Shown here in pieces: positions 1 through 7,749 of a stretch of 64,000 bases of DNA. The first letter of the stretch is position 1; each line of letters starts with the position of its first letter. This stretch comes from Dictyobacter alpinus. GTDB lineage: Bacteria; Chloroflexota; Ktedonobacteria; Ktedonobacterales; Ktedonobacteraceae. Made by a program: the position numbers and the translations under genes. The notes beneath the pieces were generated by a model. The model saw only the letters and a list, made by a program, of their open reading frames with translations. It was not told the DNA's origin and searched no databases. The stretch is from positions 558,001-622,000 of the forward strand of contig NZ_BIFT01000001.1 in the NCBI RefSeq assembly GCF_003967575.1, in the 5' to 3' direction.

Positions 1-151
1 TAGGATTGTTTTTATGTAAGAAACGTTTGGGACAACTTCAGCCGTATAATAATAGTGCTAGATAGGGAAGCGTCATACATCTGATATTAAAGAAGATTTC
101 GCTTCAATGAAGGGCGAAATTATTTGCTTCAGCTTCGAAAGGATATTTCTT

Positions 152-325
152 ATGGCTTCCGCAACACCAGAAATAGCTACACCAAAAATCGAAATTGTAG
201 ATCAACCAGAAGAGCAGCAAGAGGATAGTAAGCGTACATTTCGTTTCTCGCTTTCAATTATACTTGGACTTACGTTGTTGGCTGTCTTTTTCCTGTTTCA
301 GCGTCGCTCTCGCGAAGAAGATTAG
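152..325 (+). CDS. Small single-pass membrane protein, unknown function
   Basis: A 57-residue protein. I chose the ATG at 152 because AAAGGA lies 7-8 bases upstream; an in-frame start at 107 has no ribosome site. The first ~30 residues are polar and acidic (EEQQED), followed by one hydrophobic helix (SIILGLTLLAVFFLF, about residues 34-48) and a short basic/acidic C-terminus (QRRSREED). It resembles a tail-anchored or single-span protein. No domain is recognised. It is convergent with the GNAT gene, the two being separated by large palindromes. Confidence 0.6.
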   Translation: MASATPEIATPKIEIVDQPEEQQEDSKRTFRFSLSIILGLTLLAVFFLFQRRSREED

Positions 326-330
326 CTTTG

Positions 331-390
331 TTGCTCTATATATGGGAGATAGATGCACGGTCGCGCATCTATCTCCCATATATAGAGCAA
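331..390. repeat. Perfect 26-bp inverted repeat, 8-nt loop
   Basis: Left arm 331-356 and right arm 365-390 are exact reverse complements, with loop ACGGTCGC at 357-364. It starts 5 bases after the stop of the small membrane protein. No T-run follows on either strand, so it is not a classical intrinsic terminator, although such a stem could still halt transcription between the convergent genes. Confidence 0.9.
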
Positions 391-410
391 TTCCATCAGC
401 TCACTTATTC

Positions 411-557
411 AACGCCATGTGCAAGTTTTATCCCTCACACCTTGCGCCTACGGCTCTCGCTTGTCTTGAGGAGGAACATGGCGAGGCGGTCGCGATCGCC
501 TCGCCATGTTCCTCCTCAAGACAAAGAGTGGGTATGTGAAAACTTGCACATGGCGTT
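411..557. repeat. Nested long palindromes (28-bp inside 19-bp arms)
   Basis: Outer arms 411-429 and 539-557 are perfect 19-bp complements. Inside them, arms 461-488 and 497-524 are a perfect 28-bp inverted repeat around GTCGCGAT, whose core TCGCGA is itself palindromic. The right outer arm overlaps the GNAT stop codon. Together with 331-390 this fills the whole gap between two convergent genes. A bidirectional transcription barrier or a palindromic mobile repeat (MITE/REP-like) are the two readings. Confidence 0.88.
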
Positions 558-1035
558 AGTTAGCAAAGCGATCAAGAGTATAACGTAGCACTAACATATC
601 TCGCATGGGAATGCCATTGACAATTAAAGTTGGTTGTATATACGAAAAGAAATCACTGCGAATATGGTCCATACGGAAACCACATTTCTGATAAAAGGCA
701 ATGTTCCCAAAGGCGGTATTGTCTGTCCCTACCAGGATTGAACTGACGCGCCGAACACGTGCTTCCTCTATGATGTGTGCAAGCATAGCTTTACCACAGC
801 CTTTTCCACGAACATCAGCGGCTACGGCAATATATTCGATTTCGCTGGCGTCTCCTTGCCAGCGCATCACCACTGCACCAACCATCTGCTCATGCCTCCA
901 GGCTATATACGAGGTATGGAGACCATCTGTGACTAGCCTACGAATGCGCTCATCATCTTCGTCAGCATCATGTAATAAGAGGAAAAGTTGCGTATAATCA
1001 TTCGGAGTTGCCAGACTCCACCTGGTAATTTGCAT
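556..1035 (-). CDS. GNAT family N-acetyltransferase
   Basis: A 159-residue GCN5-related acetyltransferase, expected to move an acetyl group from acetyl-CoA to an unknown amine. Strand beta-4 (EIEYIAVAADVRGKG) leads into the acetyl-CoA pyrophosphate loop RGKGCGKAML, and the C-terminal part has the usual FYQKCGF motif. I placed the start at 1035 (MQITRWSL) because the longer frame reaching 1182 overlaps the P450 gene and its extra 49 residues look non-coding. It lies 100 bp downstream of the P450 on the same strand. Substrate unknown. Confidence 0.8.
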   Translation of the reverse strand: MQITRWSLATPNDYTQLFLLLHDADEDDERIRRLVTDGLHTSYIAWRHEQMVGAVVMRWQGDASEIEYIAVAADVRGKGCGKAMLAHIIEEARVRRVSSILVGTDNTAFGNIAFYQKCGFRMDHIRSDFFSYIQPTLIVNGIPMRDMLVLRYTLDRFAN

Positions 1036-1069
1036 ATGCGATGTACTTTCTGTTCTACACAAAAAAAGA

Positions 1070-1122
1070 GAAAGTAGCCTGGTATCCCTGATATATCGAC
1101 GCCAGAGGTACTTTCTCTCTAC
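1070..1122 (-). terminator. Hairpin between P450 and GNAT genes
   Basis: Arms around AGAGAAAGTA (from about 1068) and TACTTTCTCT (to about 1121) can pair, with further pairing inside (CCTGG/CCAG). It sits immediately after the P450 stop and before the GNAT start, so it may attenuate read-through. No clear U-run. Confidence 0.4.
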
Positions 1123-1135
1123 AGTGCGTTTGAGT

Positions 1136-2512
1136 TCAATCGTTTTTAGGGCGACGATGTACCACCATTTTGATCGGTACATCAGGTCGAATAGTTATCG
1201 TTTTGTTGGGATCAGGATGGACATGCTGTCCCGGTACCAGTTCCAGCGAGACACGCTGAGCCAGAGTTGCCAACAATAGTTGCCCTTCCATCAGCGCAAA
1301 ATGATTGCCGATACAGATGCGCGGACCAGCGCCAAAGGGCAGGTAGGCATGGCGCGGCAAGCGTTTTTCGTTCTCTGCTGTAAAGCGCTCAGGATCAAAC
1401 GCGTCCGGATCAGGAAAGTATTCTGGACGACGGTGCATGGCATATATGGCCATTATCACTACATCTTGCTTTTTGATAGGATAGCCGTTAAGGTCACAGT
1501 CATGGAGGGCCACACGTGAGACGGCATAGGCTGGCGGATAGAGGCGCATGGCTTCTTTAAAGACCTGCAGGGTATAGGGCAACTTTTGCAGATCGGCATA
1601 TGTTGGAGCGCGCCCTTGCAGGACTGTGTCGATCTCATGCTGCATCTTCTTGAATATCTCAGGATTCTGCGCCAGAAGATACCAGGCCCAGGTTAAGGCG
1701 GTGGCGGTCGTTTCGTGTCCCGCCCCAAACAAGGTCAGAGCTTCGTCGCGCACTTGCTTATCGCTCATACTGCTGCCGTCATCTTCTTTAGAGCGGAGCA
1801 GGACAGAAAGAAAGTCATTAGCCTCATCTTTACTGGCATGGCGATCTGCAATCATCTGATTAATGCGCCGATCCAGCACTGCCAGAGCCTGCTGTGCCTT
1901 TTTGCTACGTGGCACCGGCCAGCTCAGCGGAATGGAAAACAGATTCGAAAGCGAATAGTTGATAAACGAGAGAACAGTCGTCATCGCAGAGCCAAGTTCA
2001 TCAGCTTCCGTAAAAACCTCTGCGTCAAAAAGAACTTTCCCTACAATGCTCATGGTCAATTGGGTCAGCTCATGCCCAATATCTATCACCTGACCATCAC
2101 GCCAGCCCTCTTGTATCTGCTCGCTATAATGCACCATCGTATTAGCATAACTAATAATATGTCGGGGCTGAAATGATGGCGCCATCAATTTACGCTGCTG
2201 TCGATGGAGCGCGCCATCACTGATAAATAGGCCGTTGCCAATAACTGGCTGAAAGGCACTACGCATGCCATCACCCTTATCAAAATCAGCGGTATGCTCA
2301 ACCAGGAGGCTACGCGCTAGTTCAGCAGAGTTAATCTGGATAAAGCGAAAAGGGCCATAGTGGAACAGAGCAATATCTCCACAATCCTGCGCTACCTGCT
2401 GGTAGAGGTTCAAGCGATCATTGTTATGCCTGAACAAACTGCCCACAAATGGAGCCTCTGAAATGCCTGGAATGGTTTTTGTACCGGAAGTTTCTTTAAT
2501 TTCTGTAGCCAT
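1136..2512 (-). CDS. Cytochrome P450 monooxygenase
   Basis: A 458-residue haem-thiolate oxygenase that inserts one oxygen atom into an organic substrate using electrons from a redox partner, none of which is encoded nearby. All core motifs are present: I-helix AGHETT (about residues 264-269), K-helix EAMR (ExxR, 320-323), PERF, and haem loop FGAGPRICIG with the cysteine ligand near residue 400. It has no membrane anchor and no fused reductase. The ATG at 2512 is preferred over a TTG two codons upstream because AGAAGG is 9 bases from the ATG but only 3 from the TTG. The sequence style resembles fatty-acid or alkane-type bacterial P450s, but the substrate cannot be read from sequence. Confidence 0.95.
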   Translation of the reverse strand: MATEIKETSGTKTIPGISEAPFVGSLFRHNNDRLNLYQQVAQDCGDIALFHYGPFRFIQINSAELARSLLVEHTADFDKGDGMRSAFQPVIGNGLFISDGALHRQQRKLMAPSFQPRHIISYANTMVHYSEQIQEGWRDGQVIDIGHELTQLTMSIVGKVLFDAEVFTEADELGSAMTTVLSFINYSLSNLFSIPLSWPVPRSKKAQQALAVLDRRINQMIADRHASKDEANDFLSVLLRSKEDDGSSMSDKQVRDEALTLFGAGHETTATALTWAWYLLAQNPEIFKKMQHEIDTVLQGRAPTYADLQKLPYTLQVFKEAMRLYPPAYAVSRVALHDCDLNGYPIKKQDVVIMAIYAMHRRPEYFPDPDAFDPERFTAENEKRLPRHAYLPFGAGPRICIGNHFALMEGQLLLATLAQRVSLELVPGQHVHPDPNKTITIRPDVPIKMVVHRRPKND

Positions 2513-2648
2513 GTTCAACTACCTTCTGACATATACCTTTGTAATCCTAAGGTATGCAAGGTACTGCATTGTCAGCTCAAATTTTTCATTACGAATGTAT
2601 TTACACATCCATATTATAGCACCGTAGAGCCAGAAAATTCGGGAAGGG

Positions 2649-2675
2649 GCAGGAAGGTCGGCGAGACCCTCCTGC
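2649..2675 (-). terminator. Hairpin downstream of SDR gene
   Basis: GCAGGA-GGTC pairs with GACC-TCCTGC around a small loop, 36 bases past the SDR stop. The following bases on the minus strand are pyrimidine-rich (CCCCTTCCC, AATTTTC). It separates the SDR from the P450 promoter region. Confidence 0.5.
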
Positions 2676-2710
2676 TTTATTTGTGAAAAGCCATGCACAT
2701 GACAGAGGTA

Positions 2711-3487
2711 TTACCAGGCGGTAGAGCCACCGTCTACTACGATAGTCTGGCCGGTTATATAGGCTGCAGCTGGTGAGGCCAGGAAGATGATGACACCTTT
2801 GAGATCATCAGCTGTGCCAAAGCGGGCCAGCGGAATATCTGCAAGCATCTCTTTACCATAGCGTTCAAGCAAGGCCCCAGACATACGTGTAGGGAACCAG
2901 CCAGGGGCAATAGCATTGACGGTAATGCCATAGTGAGCCCAACTGGTGGCCAGATCACGTGTCATATTGATGACAGCAGCTTTACTGGAGTGATATCCCA
3001 CAACTTGTATATATTTGGGATTCCCTCCAACCAGACCAGCCACAGAGGCAATATTGATAATTTTCCCACCCTGGCCGCGAGCAATCATGGTTCGGCCAAC
3101 GTGCTGGCTCATCAGGAAGGTTCCCTTGATATTAACATCCATTACCTGCTCAAACTTTTCCAGTGGCATATCTTCCGGACGAGCCCCCCAGGTTGCGCCG
3201 CTATTATTGATGAGGATATCAATAGCGCCAAAGCGCTCTTGCGTGGCGGCCACGACACGCTCAACATCCTCGGTCTTAGTAACGTCACACGCCATTGCCA
3301 GGGCCTGCCCACCAGCGGCCTCAATCTCGCGCTGAACTTCTTCGCAGGCCGCCAATTTACGCGAACAGAGTACCACATTGGCGCCAGCGTCTGAGAGACC
3401 CTGCGCGAAATATTGTCCCAAGCCGCGTCCTCCACCAGTAATAATGGCAGTCTTACCATGTAATTGAAAGAGATCTAATGTAGACAT
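2711..3487 (-). CDS. SDR family oxidoreductase (FabG/gluconate-dehydrogenase-like)
   Basis: A 258-residue classical short-chain dehydrogenase using NAD(P)H on an alcohol/ketone pair. It shows the Rossmann TGGGRGLG motif (17-24), NNSG (94-97), catalytic Ser148 and the YHSSK motif with Tyr165/Lys169. The start at 3487 is set by AGGAGG six bases upstream; a longer frame adds only 7 residues that overlap this site. The C-terminal VVDGGSTAW is typical. It could be 2-deoxy-D-gluconate or gluconate 5-dehydrogenase or a 3-oxoacyl reductase; the context does not decide. Confidence 0.9.
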   Translation of the reverse strand: MSTLDLFQLHGKTAIITGGGRGLGQYFAQGLSDAGANVVLCSRKLAACEEVQREIEAAGGQALAMACDVTKTEDVERVVAATQERFGAIDILINNSGATWGARPEDMPLEKFEQVMDVNIKGTFLMSQHVGRTMIARGQGGKIINIASVAGLVGGNPKYIQVVGYHSSKAAVINMTRDLATSWAHYGITVNAIAPGWFPTRMSGALLERYGKEMLADIPLARFGTADDLKGVIIFLASPAAAYITGQTIVVDGGSTAW

Positions 3488-3684
3488 TGCGCACCTCCTA
3501 TAACCCAAATAACTGAAACTGAGAATTCAACAGTGTATCCATAAAAACTCCTTTGTTCTTCAGTTTGCGATCAGTGATTCAAGCATGCTATCATCACTTT
3601 AACACATGTATAGATTTGTTGTTAAGCGATCATAGATAGAAGGAGCTTGCTATCAATACAAATCAAGCTAAAATACAATTTACG

Positions 3685-5103
3685 ATGTCGGACGACGAGC
3701 GCCATCGATTAGAAGGTTTACCCTGGGATTTCCAGTTAGAAGAATGGGATAAACAGGGTATTCGGCTCCTGGTCGTGCGCCGTGGTGACTCACGACATCC
3801 GGTCATCTTTGTTGAACGTCAAGGCGCTCGTTACGCCATCAAAGAGACCACACCACGCATGGCTGAACGCGAGATTCGCAATCTGCATGTGATCGAACAA
3901 CGCGGCATTCCCGCACTGAGCCCTATTGGAACAGTAATGGTCTCTGCCCCAGCAATTGCCATTGAGGTTCCTGGCTTAAGAGGGATGCGACAATATATCA
4001 GTGGAGATCGAGGCTATACTGTAACACGCCTTGCGCCACGTGTGGTCCCGCATGTATTGCTCTATCGCCTACCATTAACCAAACGCACCAAACAGCGTAT
4101 GCTCTCAGCCGTTGCAGTGCTGATGGTTGAGCTACATGAACATGGTGTTTATTGGGGAGATCCTTCGCTGGCCAATGCATTGATCCGCATCGATGGTAAG
4201 CAGATTCTCTCGATTATGGCCGATGCGGAGACCGTTGAGCTGTTTCCAGGTCCCATTAGCGAGGGTTTACGTGAACAAGATCTGGCACAGTTTGGTGAGT
4301 CACTGGCCTGGCAAGCTGAAGACCTACGGCAAGCTAAAGGACTCCCTGAGGACGTTCAGGTGCTGGATGAGGCAGACTATGACTACTTTCGTCAGCGCTA
4401 TCGTACGGTACGTCGTGAGCATGCACGTGTCACTGGTTCACATGACCTGAATACTATCTACCATACGCAGCGCCTGATACGCGCAATGGGAGACTGGAGA
4501 AGTGTCTTCACCGAGAAAGCCAGTAGCGCAATGCATCAGATTACACCGATCTTACCAGGCTGGTATCAAGAACGTATCTATGAAATGCTGCATGTTACTA
4601 TCCCACGAGCGTATGCACGGCGTTTTTATAACTTGATTGTGGGCCATCAAGCCATCATGAATAAAAATGAGCAGCGCGTAGTCAGCCTCGAAGAAGCTGC
4701 CCATGATTGGTATGAGCGCTACCATTTACCGACCATCCTGATGTTGCGCCAGCGGCTGACCAGCGAACAGGAGCCGATGCAGGTCTACTTTGCTATTATG
4801 CAGCATAAGTGGGACATGAGCATGAAGGTTGGCTACGAAGTTCCACTAGAGGAAGCCATCTTGGACTGGGAACTCCACACGGCACAAGTAGGTAAACTAG
4901 GACCAGTTGATCCTGCGACGATTGCGACCTGGTGGCGACAACGGCAACCAGTCACAACGGCTCTTGAACCTGAAATGATTGAGATCGATGAACTGGATCC
5001 TTTACTCTCAACCGCCGAACGACCCTTGATTCACCTGGATGCACCTGCATTGGAACAAAAACTACCTGAGATTCTGCATAAAGAGCAGCAAGATGAGGAG
5101 TAG
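3685..5103 (+). CDS. DUF4032 protein with lipopolysaccharide-kinase-like fold
   Basis: A 472-residue protein matching my memory of DUF4032 proteins, which carry a degenerate kinase fold. Kinase-like signs: YAIKETT (lysine-bearing strand, near residue 50), HEHGVYWGDPSLANALI (catalytic-loop-like H-G-x-x-W-G-D-x-S-x-x-N, near 152-168) and MADAETVE standing where DFG would be. The C-terminal 200 residues are helical and rich in charged and aromatic residues. The annotated ATG at 3685 has no ribosome site; a strong AAGGAG at 3640-3645 instead precedes an in-frame ATC at 3652. It is convergent with recA. Role unknown. Confidence 0.75.
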   Translation: MSDDERHRLEGLPWDFQLEEWDKQGIRLLVVRRGDSRHPVIFVERQGARYAIKETTPRMAEREIRNLHVIEQRGIPALSPIGTVMVSAPAIAIEVPGLRGMRQYISGDRGYTVTRLAPRVVPHVLLYRLPLTKRTKQRMLSAVAVLMVELHEHGVYWGDPSLANALIRIDGKQILSIMADAETVELFPGPISEGLREQDLAQFGESLAWQAEDLRQAKGLPEDVQVLDEADYDYFRQRYRTVRREHARVTGSHDLNTIYHTQRLIRAMGDWRSVFTEKASSAMHQITPILPGWYQERIYEMLHVTIPRAYARRFYNLIVGHQAIMNKNEQRVVSLEEAAHDWYERYHLPTILMLRQRLTSEQEPMQVYFAIMQHKWDMSMKVGYEVPLEEAILDWELHTAQVGKLGPVDPATIATWWRQRQPVTTALEPEMIEIDELDPLLSTAERPLIHLDAPALEQKLPEILHKEQQDEE

Positions 5104-5119
5104 TTTCCGTCCCACGTAA

Positions 5120-5201
5120 AACGCGTAACGAGAGAGATCTGGTATATGGGCAACCGGAAATAAAATATATCCGGTCACCACCGTCTCTCCTGTTACGCGT
5201 T
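5120..5201. terminator. Bidirectional hairpin between DUF4032 gene and recA
   Basis: Outer arms AACGCGTAAC (from 5120) and GTTACGCGTT (to 5201), with an inner stem ACCGG (5153-5157)/CCGGT (5171-5175). It lies between two convergent stops, which suits a shared terminator. Confidence 0.55.
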
Positions 5202-5243
5202 ATTCTGCTGCAGTATTTAGCTTACCTGGCTTCGAAAGGAAGC

Positions 5244-6392
5244 TTAGACCTCTTCCTCAGCTACAGCTTCAGGCAGCTCGAGTTCGGCCTCATCCTCTTC
5301 TTCCTCCACCCCTTCTTCTTCAGCTGTCTTAAAGGCAAGCATATTACCACGGATCTGGTCGTCGATTGCCATGGCGACATCGCTGTTCTGGCGCAAAAAC
5401 TCTTTAGCGTTTTCACGACCCTGACCCAGACGAATATCTCCTACCGTAAACCAGGCACCACTCTTTTTCACCAGGCCCATTTCCAGACCCAGGTCGATCA
5501 AGCCACCCTCACGGGAAATACCTTCGCTGTACATGATATCAAACTCGGCCGTTCGGAAAGGTGGAGCGACTTTATTTTTCACCACACGTACACGGGTACG
5601 GTTACCTACAACATCCTGACCTTGTTTGATCGAATCTGTACGGCGGATATCCAGACGTACCGAGGCGTAGAACTTCAATGCCTTACCACCAGCAGTTGTC
5701 TCTGGATTACCAAACATTACGCCGATCTTTTCACGTAACTGATTGGTAAAGATTACGGTGGTATGGGAATTATTAATGGCTCCAGTTAATTTACGTAGGG
5801 CATGACTCATCAGACGAGCCTGCAAACCAACGTGTGAGTCACCCATCTCACCTTCGATTTCAGCACGTGGTGTCAGAGCCGCAACCGAGTCAATCACAAC
5901 CACATCAATAGCATTACTGCGCACCAGTGAGTCTACGATTTCCAGCGCCTGCTCACCAGTATCTGGCTGTGAGACCAGTAGATTCTTGGTGTCAACACCC
6001 AATTTTGCTGCATATGAGGGGTCCAAAGCATGCTCAGCATCGACAAACGCGGCAAAACCGCCGGCGCGCTGGGCATTTGCAATAATATGCAGACAGAGCG
6101 TGGTTTTACCAGAAGACTCTGGGCCATAGATCTCTGTGATACGACCACGAGGAACACCACCGATACCCAATGCCAGATCAAGAGCGATTGAGCCAGAAGG
6201 AATTACCTCAACCTGAATCTTTGCTGCGTCGCCAAGTTTCATAATGGAACCTTTACCAAAGCGTCGCTCAATCTGATTCAGCGCCAGGTCGATCGCCTTC
6301 TCACGATCACTCATACCCGCAGTATTCGCGCTATTACTTGCTGCTGCTGCTGCCGCTGCGGCGGCGCTTTTGTCCTTCTTACTTACTGCCAT
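5244..6392 (-). CDS. recA: DNA recombinase RecA
   Basis: A 382-residue RecA, the ATP-dependent strand-exchange protein that also activates LexA self-cleavage. Walker A GPESSGKTT (90-98), Walker B VVVIDSVAAL and the L2 region NQLREKIGVMFGNPETTAGG are all intact. The N-terminus carries a nine-alanine tract after a basic start and the C-terminus ends in a long Glu-rich tail, as is common for RecA. I used the ATG at 6392; a GTG two codons earlier is possible and neither has a strong ribosome site. The promoter, about 260 bases upstream, carries a LexA-like operator. Confidence 0.98.
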   Translation of the reverse strand: MAVSKKDKSAAAAAAAAASNSANTAGMSDREKAIDLALNQIERRFGKGSIMKLGDAAKIQVEVIPSGSIALDLALGIGGVPRGRITEIYGPESSGKTTLCLHIIANAQRAGGFAAFVDAEHALDPSYAAKLGVDTKNLLVSQPDTGEQALEIVDSLVRSNAIDVVVIDSVAALTPRAEIEGEMGDSHVGLQARLMSHALRKLTGAINNSHTTVIFTNQLREKIGVMFGNPETTAGGKALKFYASVRLDIRRTDSIKQGQDVVGNRTRVRVVKNKVAPPFRTAEFDIMYSEGISREGGLIDLGLEMGLVKKSGAWFTVGDIRLGQGRENAKEFLRQNSDVAMAIDDQIRGNMLAFKTAEEEGVEEEEDEAELELPEAVAEEEV

Positions 6393-6645
6393 TTTCACTT
6401 TAGCAGGATATGGGTGTGAGTATTCAGCTTATTGACTCCCAGCGACACACCCTGCCTTCCTCCTTCTTTACAATCCACTCAAAGTTCTGCTTTTTTTTCG
6501 TTCAATCGTATGTTTAAGAGTGCGCGAGCACATAACTATAACTATGGCTTCAGCGCTTCTGAGATAACTCCTACAAGTCTATATTCTTTGATAAGGGATA
6601 AAAACCGGAAATATTTTTGCTGTTCTTTGTTTTCCGTGCAAAGTA

Positions 6646-6679
6646 GAACAAGTGTACCATGAGGCTATACATGTGTCAA
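6646..6679 (-). promoter_or_regulatory. recA promoter with overlapping LexA-like operator
   Basis: On the minus strand the -35 TTGACA (6674-6679) and -10 TACACT (6651-6656) are 17 bases apart. GTACACTTGTTC (6646-6657) covers the -10 and matches the Gram-positive SOS box GAAC-N4-GTTC with one mismatch. Transcription would start near 6644, leaving a leader of about 250 nt before recA. Apart from this and the CAATTGTG inverted repeat at 6715-6761, I see no gene in 6393-6782. Confidence 0.75.
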
Positions 6680-6714
6680 GTTGTACTAGGACTGACAGCA
6701 TTGCGATTAAGATG

Positions 6715-6761
6715 CAATTGTGAATGCCGCTCATTCGCGGTTAGCGCAGCTTACACAATTG
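6715..6761. repeat. Inverted repeat upstream of recA promoter
   Basis: CAATTGTG (6715-6722) and CACAATTG (6754-6761) flank an inner stem CCGC/GCGG. It lies between the recR terminator and the recA -35 box. Function unknown. Confidence 0.5.
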
Positions 6762-6782
6762 AACGACAAGGTTTATTTATGT

Positions 6783-6819
6783 AGAAAAAAAAGAAAAGGA
6801 TGCCAGTAAAGACATCCCT
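6783..6819 (-). terminator. Rho-independent terminator after recR
   Basis: On the minus strand a GGATG-type stem (forward arms 6798-6802 and 6813-6817) is followed by TTTTCTTTTTTTTC. It ends the dnaX-ybaB-recR transcript. Confidence 0.8.
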
Positions 6820-6825
6820 TTCTTG

Positions 6826-7437
6826 CTATATTTCACGACGGCCTTCGAGAGCTCGACTGAGCGTGCCTTCGTCGGCATATTCAAGATCGCTGCCCAGTGG
6901 AAGACCACGCGCCAGCGAGGTCACACGTGGAACTGAGACAATAGGCTCGTTCTTAATATCATCTTTAATGACGCCGGCGGTATAGTCACCTTCAAAACCA
7001 GGATTGGTCGCCAGAATAACTTCATGCACCTCACCAGTAGCAAGACGCTTCAGTAGTTCATCGATACGAATATCTTTACGTCCAATCCCATTAAGTGGTG
7101 AGAGTGCACCATGCAGTACATGATACAGACCTTTGTAGACGCCTGTCTTTTCTAAAGCCAGCACATCCAGAGGTTCTTCTACCACACAGATGGCATCCTG
7201 GTCACGACTCGGATTGCTACAAATAGGACACGGGTCGGTCTCAGTAATATTATAGCAACGTGAGCAGTAGATGATACTCTCTTTGACGCGTAAAATAGCC
7301 TCGGCCAGGCGACGGGCCTGATCCTCAGGGCTACGTAAAATGAAAAAGGTCAGGCGTTGCGCCGTCTTTACGCCGACCCCAGGCAGCTTGGATAGTTCTT
7401 CGACTAGCGCCGCCACAGGAGCTGCGATATCACTCAT
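6826..7437 (-). CDS. recR: Recombination protein RecR
   Basis: A 203-residue RecR, part of RecFOR-type loading of RecA onto gapped DNA. It has the N-terminal helix-hairpin-helix (LSKLPGVGVKTAQRLTFFIL), the four-cysteine zinc finger (CSRC...CPIC) and the Toprim domain (VVEEPLDVLALEKTG). It starts 2 bases after the ybaB stop and is last in dnaX-ybaB-recR, the standard bacterial order. The ribosome site is weak, suggesting translational coupling. Confidence 0.97.
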   Translation of the reverse strand: MSDIAAPVAALVEELSKLPGVGVKTAQRLTFFILRSPEDQARRLAEAILRVKESIIYCSRCYNITETDPCPICSNPSRDQDAICVVEEPLDVLALEKTGVYKGLYHVLHGALSPLNGIGRKDIRIDELLKRLATGEVHEVILATNPGFEGDYTAGVIKDDIKNEPIVSVPRVTSLARGLPLGSDLEYADEGTLSRALEGRREI

Positions 7438-7439
7438 GT

Positions 7440-7736
7440 TTAAAACAGTCCAGGAATCTTCATTCCACCAGTGGCACTGCTGACAAGCTTCTGCTGAGCA
7501 TCAGTCACGCGGTCGTGAGCATCTTTTGCAGCAGCTTTCACCATTACCTCTAGCTCTTCGATATCTTCCGCACTAAAGGCCTCAGGATCAATTTTGACTT
7601 CGGTAATTTCATATTTACCGGTCATGGTGAGGGTTACGGCACCACCACCAGCTGTTCCGGTGAATAGATTAGACTCAAGGTCTTCCTGCATTTTCATCAA
7701 CTTCTGCTGCATCTTTTGGATTTCACGCATATTCAT
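7440..7736 (-). CDS. YbaB/EbfC family nucleoid-associated protein
   Basis: A 98-residue YbaB-family DNA-binding protein, normally a dimer that coats DNA. It has the N-terminal coiled helix (MREIQKMQQKLMKMQEDLES), the GGGAVTLTMTGKYEITEVKID core strands and a C-terminal helix ending in KIPGLF. AAGGAG lies 9 bases before the ATG at 7736. It sits between dnaX and recR as in most bacteria. Confidence 0.95.
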   Translation of the reverse strand: MNMREIQKMQQKLMKMQEDLESNLFTGTAGGGAVTLTMTGKYEITEVKIDPEAFSAEDIEELEVMVKAAAKDAHDRVTDAQQKLVSSATGGMKIPGLF

Positions 7737-7749
7737 GGGGCAAAACTCC

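Noticed and set aside
1036..1182. N-terminal extension of the GNAT gene
   Set aside because: Overlaps the P450 stop and its terminator-like hairpin; the extra residues are basic and not family-like.
6432..6662. 76-residue open frame on the plus strand in the recA leader
   Set aside because: Runs antisense through the recA promoter/leader, with no ribosome site and random composition.
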